Counted from the first letter of the stretch, positions 22,232-35,082 are shown. The stretch is 64,000 bases of DNA from Dryomyza anilis (GCA_951804985.1 OX638132.1:13311529-13375528), one strand, 5' to 3'. Program-made: numbers and translations. The notes: generated from the sequence alone by a model not told the origin.

Positions 22232-22713
22232 ATTTTACTATAGTACTCGCACGAATGCGAGTTTTGTGAATTTGATTTCACTACGCATAAACATTGTAAG
22301 CCTGCACGGATGCGAGTTTTTTGATATTTGTGCGCTCGCACACAGCTCTCACTACGCACACACATGTCGTGCGCCCACACGTTGTATGTTCATTTTGCTC
22401 GCATATAGCACGCACGATGTGAGTCCTCACGACATGATTTTTTGTGCGACGCACTTTTGCTATCTGGGAATTATTCAACAAAACGAGAACAAATTTTTGC
22501 CATGAACATCAAAACATCATATATATAATTCGCGGTTGCATAGTCTGTTTTTTTTTATATTACGTAAACTTTTTAAGCAAATTGCTGTCGAAATTGTAGA
22601 CCCTTTACAGCTACTTTTTACAATTAAAAAAATTCAGTCCCTTATGAAATAAATTAGAAAATGATTTATGATTATGCAGAGCATAATTCAAACTAACGAT
22701 GAAAACTAATTTT

Positions 22714-22870
22714 TATACCCTACACTAAGAGTGAAAGGGTATATTCAGTTTGGTACGCCGTTTGTAACACCCAGAAGAAAGCATCTCCGGTATGGAAAAG
22801 TATATATATTCTTGATCAGCATGACCTCCTGAGTCGATTTAGCGATGTCCGTCTGTCCGTCTGTCTGTCC

Positions 22871-22912
<42 letters not shown>

Positions 22913-23453
22913 TGAAATCCCTAAGACTTTTAAAATTGAAGAGCTAGATAAATGAAACTTATAACTTAGATTACTAATATACCTACGCTGTATGTGCGAA
23001 AAAATTGGCGAGATCAGTCCATTGTGACCTATGATCCGACCACTTATGTTCAAATACCACATATAAAATGTACATATAAAGATCAATTTTTATGTATACG
23101 TGCTTAGGTAAACTTTGTTGGTCAAATATATATTGACATCATGCTCAAATACATGATAATAATGTTTTCCGGCGAAAAGACTTGTGGTTCACAAAAAAAA
23201 AAATCGAAATTCGGTACACCTACCCATTTGTAAATATGGGTATCAAATGAATGGAAATTCTTCAGCGATTGAATGTTTGTAGTTATTTTCAGGATTCGTA
23301 TACCCTGGTGACCTATATATCACTTTGAATGGTAACCACACATATGTGTAGGGTATTTATAGTCGGCTTAGACCGACTATAATTTTGATAATCCTAACTA
23401 TCATAATTACACCTACTTTAAAATTTCCCATGTGATCTAACCTTCCCAACTGG
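22714..23453 (+). mobile_element. mini-me-like element (c), full length
   Basis: 5' TATACCCTACACTAAGAGTG, internal (GTCY)n at 22850-22911, 3' hairpin near 23361 and 3' end cccaactgg, followed by T-rich DNA. It is the best-preserved reference for the family, together with the copy at 35083. The frames with TDRQTDRQ are tract artefacts. Confidence 0.9.
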
Positions 23454-23547
23454 TTTTTTTTATAATGGTTCACATTTTTAAAATATGCTTGATCAACGCA
23501 CTTTTCGGCAAGTATGTTAATACTTTTAAAAATGCTTGTATATTTTA

Positions 23548-24199
23548 CACACACGCTGCAAAAAAAGGGCTCTCCCAAACATAGTTATGCAGGAATTACA
23601 TTTATCTTTGGAGCTTTATACAAACAAAAGTATTATTTCATTATCAAACAAAATTTTAATAACAGCCAAACATAGTTTTGTTTTTGTTCAAACATATTTA
23701 TGTTCATAATGACTAATTTTCGGCGTTATAGCAAACATATATATGTTTGAATGTGAAAAACATTTTATTTACATTTAAACATATTTATGTTTATATTTAA
23801 TTTTAATGTAAAAAAGTAAATTTAGTGCTAATATCTTCTTTACACAATATTCATTTTATATTTAAATTCCTTGTCACCCAGTAGCAATTACGAATAACCA
23901 AATACATATAATTCAAAGAAACTTTAATTGACGTTGGGTGTGTTAAATAGCGGAAATATCAAACATACATATATTAATATCTGATGAAAAATATATATTT
24001 CTACAGAAACATATATACAATAAATTCATGTAAATCCGCGATTAAAGCAATTTTTGTTTAAATTTCGTATAATAATATTTCAATCTGAACAAAATAATAA
24101 TACAATTCAATTAGATTTTACTCCTTATATTTATATGGTGGTTTTGAATTACGTTATAATTACATTAAAATATATTCAAACAAATCTTTTCTATCCGTG
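23548..24199 (-). mobile_element. TA-flanked element (CACGCTGC...CCGTG), short copy
   Basis: TA on both sides (23546-23547 and 24200-24201). Left end CACACACGCTGCAAAAAAAGG, right end 'caaatcttttctatccgtg'. Same ends as the 1.47-kb copies at 40402 and 50503 but only 652 bases, so it is an internally deleted relative. The inside is full of aaacatatttatgttt-type words. A TA duplication fits the Tc1/mariner group. Confidence 0.75.
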
Positions 24200-24416
24200 T
24201 ACGAATTACTTAAAAATAGCTGTTTTTATCCGAATATTTATCAAAAACGCTACGTAATATGAGAAAACGGAGTATGCAATTAGAATAAGCATACTTTAAA
24301 TATGAAGTAATGATATTTTTAGATTTGGGTATTAGTTTTTTTTTAATTGAAAATTGATTATATAAAAGAGTACCAAAATTAAGTTCCCAGGGATATTTTA
24401 AAAAGTGGATCAAATA

Positions 24417-25690
24417 GAATTTCTGCATTTCAATTGATGTCTTCTGAATCTCAAATGGAATTTCTGAATTTCAATTGATGACTTTTGATTTTTAAATGGA
24501 ATTTCTGAATTTCAATTAATGTCTTTTGAATTTCAAATGGAACTTCTGAATTTCAATTGATATCTTTTGAATTTCAAAGGGAATTTCTGAATTTCAATTG
24601 ATGTTTTTTGAATTTCAGTTAATGTCTTTTGAATTTCAAAGGGAATTTCTAAATTTCAATTGATGTCTTTTGAATTTCAAATGGAATTTCTGAATTTCAA
24701 TTGGTGTCTTTTAATTTTCAAATAGAATTTCTGAATTTCAATTGATGTCTTTTGAATTTCAAATGGAATTTATGAATTTCAATTGATGTTTTTTGAATTT
24801 CAAATGGAATTACTGAATTTCAATTGAAGTCTTTTGAATTTCAATTGGAATTTCTGAATTTCAATTGATGTCTTATGAATTTCAAATGAAATTTCTGAAT
24901 TTCAATTGGTGTCTGTTGAATTTCAAATGGAATTACTGAATTTCAATTGATATCTTTTGAATTACAAAGGGAATTTCTGTATTTCAATTGATGTCTTTTG
25001 AATTTAAAATGGAATTACTGAATTTCAATTGATGTCTTTTGAATTTCAAAGGGAATTTCTGAATTTCAATTGATGTCTTTTGAATTTCCAATGGAATTTC
25101 TGAATTTCAATTGATGTCTTTTGAATTTCAAAGAGAATTTCTGAATTACAATTGATGTGTTTTGTGTTTCAAAAGGAATTTCTGAATTTAAATTGATGTA
25201 TTTTGAATTTCAAATAGAATTTCTGAATTTCAATTGAAGTCTTTTGAATTTAAAATGGAATTTCTGAATTTTCTATTGATGTCTTTTGAATTTCAAAGGG
25301 AATTACTGAATTTCAATTGATGTTTTTTGATTTCAAATGGAATTTCTGAATTTCAATTGATGTCTTTTGAATTTCAAATGGAATTTCTGAATTTCAAGTG
25401 ATGTCTTTTGAATTTCAATTGGTGTCTTTTGAATTTCAAATGAAATTTCTGAATTTCAATTGATGTCTTTTGAATTTCAATTGGAATTTCTGAATTTCAA
25501 TTGATGTCTTTTGAATTTCAAATGGAATTTCTGAATTTAAATTGATGTATTTTGAATTTCAATTGATGTCTTTTGAATTTCAATTGGAATATCTGAATTT
25601 CAATTGATGTCCTTTGAATTTTAAATGGATTTTATGAATTTCAATTGATGTCTTTTGAATATCATTTGATCATTTCTGAATTACATTTGT
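24417..25690. repeat. 41-bp minisatellite, about 31 units
   Basis: Units read approximately gaatttctgaatttcaattg, then atgtcttttgaatttcaaatg, with scattered substitutions and a few shortened or extended units (for example near 24605 and 25405). Each unit itself contains two related halves (gaatttc words). Variation among units suggests an older array than the octamer array. Non-coding. Confidence 0.9.
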
Positions 25691-27683
25691 AAATGGTTTA
25701 GAAGACCATTAATAAATTTTTTGTTAATTATTGAGTCCAAATGATATAATTTTGTTCTAAAAATATTTAACTTATCCAAATTTAGATCCAATTATCTTAA
25801 AAAATTAATGGAATATTAGCATTTATTTGTATATTAAAATTAGTCTAGACTATTAAAAAAAAAATGGAAAATGGAAATTTACGGTTTTTTCTTAAACTAT
25901 TTTTCCATAGAACTATATATTTTGTAAATGTAAATGCAGGCAACTTATTAATGTTCGCATTCACATAGCCATTTTCAGAATTTAGTTGCCTCTTACTTTT
26001 ATTTTTTTAGTTATGTTGGCATTTATTTCATAACATATGGTTATATATTATTATAAGTAAAACCTTATTTATTTTAAAATTCTAGAAAAAAATATTGTTG
26101 CAAACGTAATATTGCAAAAAAGTTTTTTCTTTGTGTGTTTGTTTATAAATTATTTATTATTTTTGTTTTGGAAAAAGTTTTGTTTTTTTTTAAATGAAAA
26201 TAAAAAGAAAAAAATTATATTTAAGTCATCGTTCGATAAATTATGAAGCAGACTGTACATAATTTCATCAATCTGTAGGCCTATTAATTCATTTATAAAT
26301 TGATCATCCATTCTTTGAACCATTTTGATTCCATTCGTCCACTCACACATTAATCCAATATTTCTTCCACTTCATAACACACACTGACAGCATTAATTAC
26401 GAATATTAATTTTCTGAAATGCAATTATAAATTGATGTTGCTTTTTGCCGTTTAACGCAATCGTTATTCGTCGTTTGTTATTGACCTGATTGATAATGAA
26501 TGACAAAGTCTGTTATTGACAAAGTCTGTATTTGTTGTCGCCTTCATGTAATAACAAATGCTGTATGTACATCTTAAGCTAAAAGCCATGTCTTTGAGCA
26601 GGTCTTCAGTTTTCATTATTATTGTGCTTCAAGTTCTGTTTCTTGAATAATTAATAATGCGAAATTTGTAGTTATATCAAGTTTTGGCAAAATTCAAAAA
26701 TTATTCTTTGTCATGGTCTCACTTTGAACAACTTTTAAGCTCATTCTTTTTACTTTTTATCTAGTCGTTAGTCGCCATGAATGTACGTTGTTTTGCTAAT
26801 TTCCGAAAAATTTCCTGAACAACTTTTTGCACATTAAGTGCTTGAAATTTAAGTAATTTCATTAATCGCACAATTCAATTAAAACTTTTTGTACGACTAC
26901 ACATATTTTACCTCTATCGTTATGGTTCAAAGTCCTACTAACGAAAAGAAACCCCCAGCGGGAAATGCCGGTCGGCGTTAAAAAAATAACAAACATAATT
27001 AAAAATAAAAAACAAATTGTATCAAAAAAATAAATTGTACGACAAAAACAAAGCATTGGTCAAAAAGCAAAATATATCCAACAATTTTTTTTTTATATTT
27101 AATAATGAAAAAAAATTGTTCTATAAATAAAAGCATTATATAAAATATTATATGATTTTCTTATACAAATGTATTTTTAATACATATTAATTACATTTGT
27201 ATTTATTTTCTTAGTTTTTAATGAAAAATGTACTTGTTTTCGTTTTTCTACAAAATACGAAATATTTAATATGTGTTGGTTATTGTATATTTTTGTTTCT
27301 ATTATCATACAACATATAAAATTTATAAATAATGAACTACAAAAAATTATAATATGAAAACTAAGGACTTTAAAACATTTTCCATGTCTTTTGTTTTTGC
27401 AAAAACCTAATATGTTTTTGCAAAATTCTTTTTATTGCTATAGTAGTTTGAAACTAAAAAATTTATCGCGTTGTAATATGAAATATTCCGAGTGGAAATT
27501 TGTTCATGAACCCCCTATTTAGTATCAGGATAGTGTCAGTTTGAGTTTGAGTTTTGAGATCTATAAGGATATCGCTTAATAAGGTAACGTAACTCATTTC
27601 GTATGTGATTTTATTAAGGACAACCCTAATACAATATAAAATGTCTAAAACTTTTTCATCTTATTCGCCTATTTAATATATAC
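25691..27683. other. No gene seen
   Basis: AT-rich. A short GC-richer patch at 26935-26980 (cccccagcgggaaatgccgg) has no reading frame of note. Chance frames at 26150 and 26862. Confidence 0.4.
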
Positions 27684-28740
27684 ATCGCAAAAAATACTGT
27701 AATAAAAATAAATAAAAATGTATTTAAAATAAATACATATGTCTTTGATTTACGTCCAAAAGCATATGTATTTGTTTTTTCTATATTGATGTAGTTGTTT
27801 TTGCACAGGAAATAACTACATAGTTTTACTGCATTTCAATACAAAAATTTAATACATTTGTATTAAAAAACCTAAATTTTGTCTTTATTTGTACGTTCTG
27901 AAATATGTAGAAAAATTACTACATATACCTTTAATTTTACTATAAACTGTAGTTATTTTACTTTGTTGTAATAATTAATAATAAAATCTATATATTTTTA
28001 TTTTTTATAATAAAAATAATTTATTAATTTAGAAAATGAATATTAAAATTTGTTTTGCTTACCAAAAATAAGGTACAAGCATTATTAATCTGAAAATTAC
28101 TTAATTGTTTAGTACATAAACAACTAAAAAGTGTTACCCAAAACCACAAGAAAATATTCATATAAATAAATAAACAAATAAATAAATAAGAAAAATATTT
28201 TCCTGTTTATGAGATGGAAGCACTACTAAGCATCATCAGTTCTAACGAAAAGGCATGGCAAGCACCCTTTGAGTTGTAATGCATATGAACAATACTCACA
28301 ATAACGCGCAACAGAAAACTTACACCTATTTGGCCATGGCAACCCATGATGGGTTTCCAGTCATAAAGTTACCAACTTTAGTTTTCGTTTTTTTTATTTT
28401 CAAAACTAAACTGATTCAGCAAGAAACCCAATGAGTTGTCAACACTAGTTAAGTCATTCGTTCAGGTGCTGTTTATACCATCTCCGTAGTCGTCCGTCGA
28501 CTATGTGAATGTATAGAATACGAAATGGGTTCCGTTTCTACCTACTCACTGTAGCATTCCTCTGTTGTGTATTCGCATGAACTTCATATAATTTAAAAGT
28601 GCAGAAAACGAAGACAACGTACAGTTTCTATACTATGTAGAAATCGAATTTCTAATACAATGAATTGTTCAATTATTTTAAATAAATACAAATGTATTTA
28701 AAAACGATCAAAATGTAGTAGAAATACATGTCTACGGTGT
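27684..28740. repeat. Possible old MITE with atacatttgtattt words
   Basis: Words such as 'aaatacatatgtctttga' (27730) and 'aaataaatacaaatgtattt' (28680) recur in direct and inverted form at both ends, and again at 31190-31380. This suggests a low-copy MITE family. The ends cannot be fixed and no target duplication was found. Confidence 0.35.
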
Positions 28741-28794
28741 AATAATAAAATATTGATATACCTATTTAATTAAATCATTAAAAACATAAAAAAA

Positions 28795-29482
28795 CAGTTG
28801 GGAAGGTTAGATAAAATGGGAAAGTTTAAAGTATGTGTTATTATGATAGTTAGGATTATCAAAATTATAGTCGGTCTAAGCCGACTATAAATACCCTACA
28901 CATATGTGTGGTTACCATTCAAATTGGTATATAGGTCAAAAGGGTATACGAATCCTGAAAATAACTACAAACTTTCCATCGCTGAAGAATTTCCATTCAT
29001 TTGATACCCATATTTACAAATGGGTAGCAGTACCGAATTTTGATTTTTTTTTTGGGAACCACAACTCGTTTCGCAGGAAAACATTATTTTCATGTATTTC
29101 AGCATGATGTCAATATATATTTGACCAAAAAAGTTTACCTAAGCACTTATACAGTAAAATTGATCTGTAGATGTAAATTTTAATGAACATAAGTGGTCGG
29201 TTCTCAGGTCACAATAAATCGATCAAGCCAATTTTCTTGTTCAGACAGCTTAGATATATAAGTAATCTAAATCTAAAGTTTCATTGCTCTAGCTCTTCTA
29301 CTTTTTCACAGACAGACAGAAGGACAGACAGACAGACGGAGAGACGGACATCGCTAAATCGACTCAGGAGGTCATGCTGATCAAGAATATATATACTTTT
29401 CCATACCGGAGATGCTTTCTTCAGGGTGTTACAAACGGCGTACCAAACTGAATATACCCTTTCACTCTTAGTGTAGGGTATA
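28795..29482 (-). mobile_element. mini-me-like element (d)
   Basis: Reverse orientation, 3' end cagttggga at 28795, hairpin near 28870, (CAGA)n at 29310-29350 and 5' TATACCC at 29482. It shares 'ctaaagtttcattgctctagc' -type variants with element g (62241), so these two are closer to each other than to a, c and e. Confidence 0.85.
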
Positions 29483-29491
29483 AAAAAGATT

Positions 29492-29567
29492 TCTTCCGAG
29501 ATTCGAACTCGCACCTCCCGGATACAAGACCCCAGTTCCCATCGTTACACTATCAACCACATTTACT
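29492..29567 (-). repeat. tRNA-like fragment
   Basis: On the minus strand: A-box-like 'ttgatagtgtaacgatggga' and B-box-like 'gagttcgaatctcgg', tRNA spacing. Probably a SINE head or tRNA pseudogene. It abuts the inverted-repeat element at 29573. Confidence 0.5.
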
Positions 29568-29572
29568 ACAGA

Positions 29573-30625
29573 TCGTCGTTGTAGAACGAAAAGTCACCAA
29601 CTACATTTTTTTGAAAATCTAAAATTTTAACTTTGTTAGTAATTATTATGAAATGTAATTGATACATTTTTAAAGTTAAAATACCAATTGATATATTCAC
29701 ATTTTCTTGTCATTTGGTACAAATATTGAGCTCATCGATCAGAAATTAAATGATATACAAAGAATTTTGTAAATGGATAATTGACATTTTGAAAATGTAG
29801 TTGGCGATAGAGATGGGCGCGTGCCTGTTTTTGATGGCACGGACACGCACGGGCATGCCGATAGGTGACACGCACGAGCACGAGCCCGACGAGTAACGCA
29901 CGAGAAGCACGATAAAACACGGGGTTTTAAAAGACACGAAGAAACACGGAAAAAGCACGACAAAACACGGAAAATCACGAAAAAAGCACGGAAAAACATG
30001 AAAAAGAATGCGAAACGTGGAAAATAATACCGGAACCGTTTAGATTTTCGGAACCAGAATCGTTATTAAAAATGTGTTGAACCGGAACTGAAATCTTAAC
30101 ATATATATTTATTACTGGTTGGAATCGGTACCATTATTTTAAAAATATCGGAACCAGAACCGGAACAGATATTATAGCACCTGTCAGGGAACGCAAAGAA
30201 CCGTAATCGGAACAGTTAATAAAAATGTATGAAACCGGAATCGAAACCTATTTAATTTGTTGGTTGAAACCGGAAGCAGAACCAAAATTTTAAAATCTTG
30301 AAACCCGAACCGGAACCGATATTCCTAAAGGTTTCAGTACCTGTAATAAATAATTCAAAAATTAAGTTTGATACTGTTTTATTTTCTTAAATTCATAAGT
30401 AAAATTAAAACAACAGATTTTTAAGAAAAGGTTACGGTTTGGAAATAACGGTTTTTTTAAATTGGGGTAGAATCTATAAAAAAATCTTTAATAGGCGCGT
30501 GCCTGATTTTGGTGGCACGGGCACGACAGCAACTAGCACGCCCGACCTCGGGCGTGACACGAAAAAAGCACGGCACGCGCCCATCTTTAGTTGTTGACTT
30601 TTAGTTCTACAACGACGAGATCATT
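29573..30625. mobile_element. Inverted-repeat element split by a hAT
   Basis: Left arm 29573-29615 (gatcgtcgttgtagaacg ... gtcaccaactacattttt) recurs reversed in two pieces, aaaatgtagttggcga (29792-29807) and 'gttgttgacttttagttc', tacaacgacgagatc (to 30625). Removing the hAT at 29808-30589 plus one flank copy rejoins the right arm. The unsplit element is about 260 bases, an ordinary MITE size. Confidence 0.65.
29808..30589. mobile_element. hAT-type element, TAGAGATGGGCGCGTG ends
   Basis: TIRs TAGAGATGGGCGCGTGCC and GGCACGCGCCCATCTTTA, flanked by gttggcga and gttgttga (6 of 8 identical), a worn 8-base duplication. The inside has repeated cacg/gcacg words near both ends and many ggaaccgg-type palindromes in the middle (30020-30330). 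Same TIR as the element at 58967-60869. Non-autonomous. The overlapping minus-strand frames here come from the repeats. Confidence 0.8.
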
Positions 30626-30742
30626 TATTTAAAATCTTGAATCAAATGACTAAAATTTGTGACGCATCGATAATAAATAAAAATAATTAAAATTTTGTAT
30701 CTGGAGCTAAACTCTCTAATAAAATGAAATGCATGTGTACAC

Positions 30743-30955
30743 CCAGAAAAAAATTCACTCAAATCCCATTAAAATTGGTCAAGAGGACAATTATTGATTT
30801 AATAGTACATAAAAATTAAATCTTTTCATATAAACTCAATGGCAATATCATGGTATTTTCTAGTATTTAATGGTATTTTCCGATTAAAATAATAATTTAT
30901 CCTATTGACTATTTTTAATAGTAAAAAACTATTATTTATATAGTATTTTTTTCTG
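30743..30955 (+). mobile_element. 210-bp MITE, CCAGAAAAA family, copy 2
   Basis: Ends ccagaaaaaaattcactc and 'tagtatttttttctgg'. Best-preserved full copy and the reference used to show that the copy at 62209 is split. Confidence 0.8.
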
Positions 30956-31054
30956 GGCGTAGCCTAATGGGAAATCATTAATATTCAATTGTTAAAATTA
31001 TATGAAGTAAATAAGAAATAAAATAAGACGAGTGAAAAGAAAACAAGAAAAGAA

Positions 31055-31067
31055 AAAGAAAGAAAGC

Positions 31068-31135
<68 letters not shown>

Positions 31136-31136
31136 A
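31055..31136. repeat. (AAAG)n microsatellite
   Basis: About twenty tandem aaag units. The reverse frame reads as FFLS repeats and is not a gene. Confidence 0.95.
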
Positions 31137-31517
31137 ATGGAAAAAAGAATAAAAAAAAAATGTTTTTTTTACCACATTTTTTGCATTAAATATGTATAAC
31201 AAATTTAAAAATTGCTCTGAAATTCAATTAGAATATGTATTTATTTTTTATATTTTCATAAAAAACACAAATACATGAATTTAATTAAAACAAAAGTAAA
31301 TATTTTTGAACGTAAAACAAATACAAATGTAATTATTTCAAAGACATATTTATTTGTTTTTAATACTATATTTTTTTGAGTGTAGAAACAAAGTGTAAAT
31401 ATACAAATAAAGCACATAATATCAGCTAATTTTTTTAATATAATTTAAAAAAAAAATCTACGCAAAATTTGCAGATTTTTTGATATTTCCATATGAACTT
31501 CAACATGCACTTCTGCT

Positions 31518-31558
31518 CTTCCGGATCGGTTCCTTCCGGATCGGTTCCTTCCGAATCG
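31518..31558. repeat. Short 15-bp tandem repeat
   Basis: Two perfect copies of cttccggatcggttc and a third partial copy (cttccgaatcg) in otherwise AT-rich DNA. Confidence 0.8.
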
Positions 31559-32279
31559 ACCACTATTAAATTTATATCTTAGGCGACCTGTATTGAAGAA
31601 TTTAGCTGCCTCTGAAACAGCTACTCCATAAATTTGTTAAATCATTTCTTGTCTTATATGTTGGTACAAATCACTCAATTTGACCTTGGGTACGTCATGA
31701 CAACATCTTGAAAATTCAACATTATGTAAATTAAATTCAACTATTTTATTCGTAATGTCAAAATGTATTTTAATCTGTGCTCAAAGTGCTCTTATGACAG
31801 TTTTTATGAAGTCCTTGAATATTTTCAGCATTTATTTTTCACCATTCGATAGTCGCAGAATTTCATTAATATCTACAGTAATTCAGTTGAGTTATCTGTC
31901 ACTTTTTTCATTTATTTGTTTTTTTGCATTTTTTTTTTAGTTCGATAACTTAAACGAAAGTCTCAAAAAGTCTCGGTAACACACAAAGGTTAACGATTTT
32001 TTCTGAGAAGTGCAGACAGTCTTTCAAATATGTGGTTACTTTGATTTCTCTCTTGAAATCCACGAGGTTTTGCTCTTCAATATGGAATTGAATATACTAA
32101 TTAATGGTTATTTATTATTCGTTATGTTTCGTTAGTAATAAACTCTAGATAATGTTTCAAGCATTAGTTGGAGCATTTGCAATCAAAGTTTTCAAAATTA
32201 ATTTTAGGGATGCTGATTTTTTAATTTTATACTGATTTTTTATGTTTATACTTCTCGCTTAAAAATTTCCAAAAAAATC
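31559..32279. other. No gene seen
   Basis: AT-rich. The 61-codon frame at 31755 has no support. Confidence 0.4.
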
Positions 32280-33660
32280 AAAAACACAAAAATAAAAAAG
32301 CTACAACAAAATCAAATGTAAAACCAAAAACAAAAACCCATAAACAATAGCAAAACAATAAAAATCACAAAAAACAAAAACAAAAACCGAAGCAAAACAC
32401 AACACAAAATCAAAAGCAAAACCACAAAAACGAAAACACAGAAAAATCAGAAACAAACAATAAAAAACAACAGTAAAAATACAAGAACGAAAGACAAAAA
32501 CAAACGGAAAAACACAAAAGCCAAAGTGAAAACAGAAGCAAATCACAAATGGAAAAATACATAAACTAAATGAAAACACTAAAACAAAAAAAACAAAAAT
32601 TCAGAAACACGAAACAAAAGCAAAACCAAAAAAAAAACAAAAGCAAAAATCATTAAAACAAAACAAATAAATACCAAAAATAAAAGCAAAAACAAACAAA
32701 AAAACACAAAAACAAAACAAACAAAAAAACACAAAAAAAAAACAAAACACAAAAACTTTAAAACACTAAAACAAAAGCGAAAAGATAAAAAATAGAACAT
32801 CAAAAATACAATAACAAAACAATAAAATAAAGAAAAACACAAAATCAAAAGTAAAAACAAAAACATTTTTTGCAAAAACAAAACAACAGCAAAATCAAAA
32901 ACCAAAATAAAGAAAGAGAGAAACACAAATGCACAACCAAAAACAGAAGCAAAACACAAAAATAGAAGCAAAAACATATAAACTAAAGTAAAAACACAAA
33001 AAAACAAAAAAAAAACATACACACACAAAAATAAAATCAGAAATAAAATAACAAAAGCTAAAACACAACAAGAAAAGTAAAGGTAACAAATCGAAAACAT
33101 AAAACCAACACGCAAAAATAAAGGCAAAAATTTTAAAACAAAAAGAAAAGCAAAAACACAAAACACAGAGCCAAAAACGCAAAAGCAAACACAAAAATAA
33201 AAACGCAATATAGAAAAACACAACATCATCACTAAAATAAAAATAAAAACAATGCCAAAATCAAAAGAAATAAAAACAAATATAAAACTAAGGACACAAA
33301 ATCAAAAGAAAAACAAAACAAAACTTTAATAAAGTTAATCCAGAAAAAAATCATGAGAAAAGTTAAAACATAATCAAACGAAGAAGCAAAAACACAAATT
33401 AAAAACATATATAAAATAAAAAAGAATACGGCAAAAAAGAAAAAAATAAAATCAAAATAATATATAAAAACAAAAACACAAAGTCAAAGTTAAAGTCTAA
33501 CGCAAAATAATATCAAAAACATGACATTAAATGCACAAATACAAGAAGAAGTCAGAAGCAAAACGTAAGAAAATATAAAAACGAAAAGAAAAATGAAAAA
33601 AAGCTAGATAAAAAATGATATTAATCACAAGAAAATTCTAAAGTAGATAAAAAAGCAAAC
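32280..33660. repeat. C/A-rich low-complexity tract (CAAAAGCAAAAAC-type)
   Basis: About 1.4 kb made of irregular units such as aaaacacaaaaacaaaagc, almost without G or T on the plus strand at its core. On the minus strand this gives stop-free frames up to 217 codons rich in F, C, L and V (33232-32579). They are artefacts of composition. Similar tracts sit inside two Helitron copies here (37140-37340, 57240-57880), so it may be an expanded Helitron inside. Confidence 0.85.
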
Positions 33661-35082
33661 AATAAAAGTAAAATCAAGCTTCATGTCGATTAAGAACAGC
33701 ATACATTTTGAATAAAATAATTCACATAATATGTTTTTATTACAGTTTTCTCTTGTTCAGCATATATATAATGAAAATATATAATTTAAGAAAATTAGCA
33801 CAGAAAAACACCGATGCGCAGCACGGTTACAAAATACACTATAATAATATCTTAGTTTATTTTTACGTTTATTTACAAAATTAATAAATCAACATTTTAT
33901 TGTTTATGTTGGAATTCATAAATAAATACGAATATATTTTTAATTTTAGAATAAATAAAATTTTCCACAATTTACATTACATGCCTCGCCTACAGCAGGT
34001 GCAAAAAACGACATAAACGACAGGACGGCAATTACATAAATTAATGCAATAAAAAAAAGTGGTTTCTGAGAAACAATATAAAAAAAACTTTATAGACCAT
34101 GCAAATGACTAATTGTATGTAGAAAAGTTCAATATCCTGACAAAGCTGTCAGCAATTTGTGCCCAAATGAAAAGCTGTCTGGATATAGACGACAACAAAC
34201 AATTGTTCCCTTTTGAGTTCTATTTTTTTATATTATTTGTATCGTAAATAAGTTGTTAAGTCAAGACATAAAATTTGGCTAATCTAAATTTAAATAAAAT
34301 GTGTTGATTGTAAAGTCTGTAGTCAATTCAGTCGGTTCAATAGAGGCTGGTAATGTAAATAACGATACTAGATAATGACAACGACAACCAACCAAGCAAT
34401 GCTGTGCAGTTATTATGACTAATAATGGTATTCATTGAAAAAATCCAAAGCCAGCCAGACTAACCCGCTGACCTGATTCGCAGCTGTTCCTTGTTTTTGC
34501 AACTAAAACGATAAAATTATCGATTTCCATGTCGCTAAAATTATGAAAATAATTCCTTTAAATTACGCATTGAGTTATTATTGTCGTAAAAGTTACTAAC
34601 TACATTTATAAAAATATTAAAATGAAGTATTTATATTTATATTCCATTGCATTGTTGATCATTATGCTATAACCAAATTTGATGACAAAAAAAAAACATA
34701 CGCCATTCCATATGGATGTAATTTTTACACGGTATTAATTTTGTATTCAGTTTTCTTTGCGTTTCATATGACACATTCTGACTTTTATTTATTTAATTTA
34801 TACTTTGTTTCTGACGAAATCAAAATACATCAATAACACTTTTGCATGCTTGGAACTACCATCTGTGAAATTCTCTGAAAAATAAAATAAAAACAACACA
34901 TTTTTAAATTGGATGGCAGTTTTTCAGGCATAAATTAATTTCTGATATTGTTGCCAAGTACACACACGCCTGAAGAAGCGATTATTCTATTACAAAGAAA
35001 TGCTACAGGATTATTTAAGCCATATAACACTACACAACAAATAGAGAAAAAAAAAGTTTTCGCATTAAATGGCACCATTTTT
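33661..35082. other. No gene seen
   Basis: AT-rich. No long frames, repeats or RNA genes recognised. Confidence 0.4.

Larger units (their letters stand above)
19943..22468 (-). mobile_element. Composite TIR element with CCCAGATAGCAAAA ends
   Basis: Left end CCCAGATAGCAAAATG at 19943 and right end CTTTTGCTATCTGGG at 22468 are inverted copies. Just inside both ends are clusters of imperfect palindromes of the type tcgcacgagtgcg (20062, 20111, 20171 and 22247, 22300), as expected of transposase-binding subterminal repeats in hAT-like elements. It contains a mini-me (20318-20874), a second TIR element (20947-21932) and, on the minus strand, a small two-exon frame. The 8-base flanks (aataaaca and aattattc) do not match well, so the target duplication is unproven. 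Confidence 0.7.

Noticed and set aside
19935..22476. 8-base target duplication around the outer composite
   Set aside because: aataaaca and aattattc agree at only four positions, no better than expected in AT-rich DNA.
32579..33232. 217-codon open frame on the minus strand, F/C/L/V-rich
   Set aside because: Made wholly from a C/A-rich low-complexity tract that lacks stop codons by composition; same pattern at 57296-57786.
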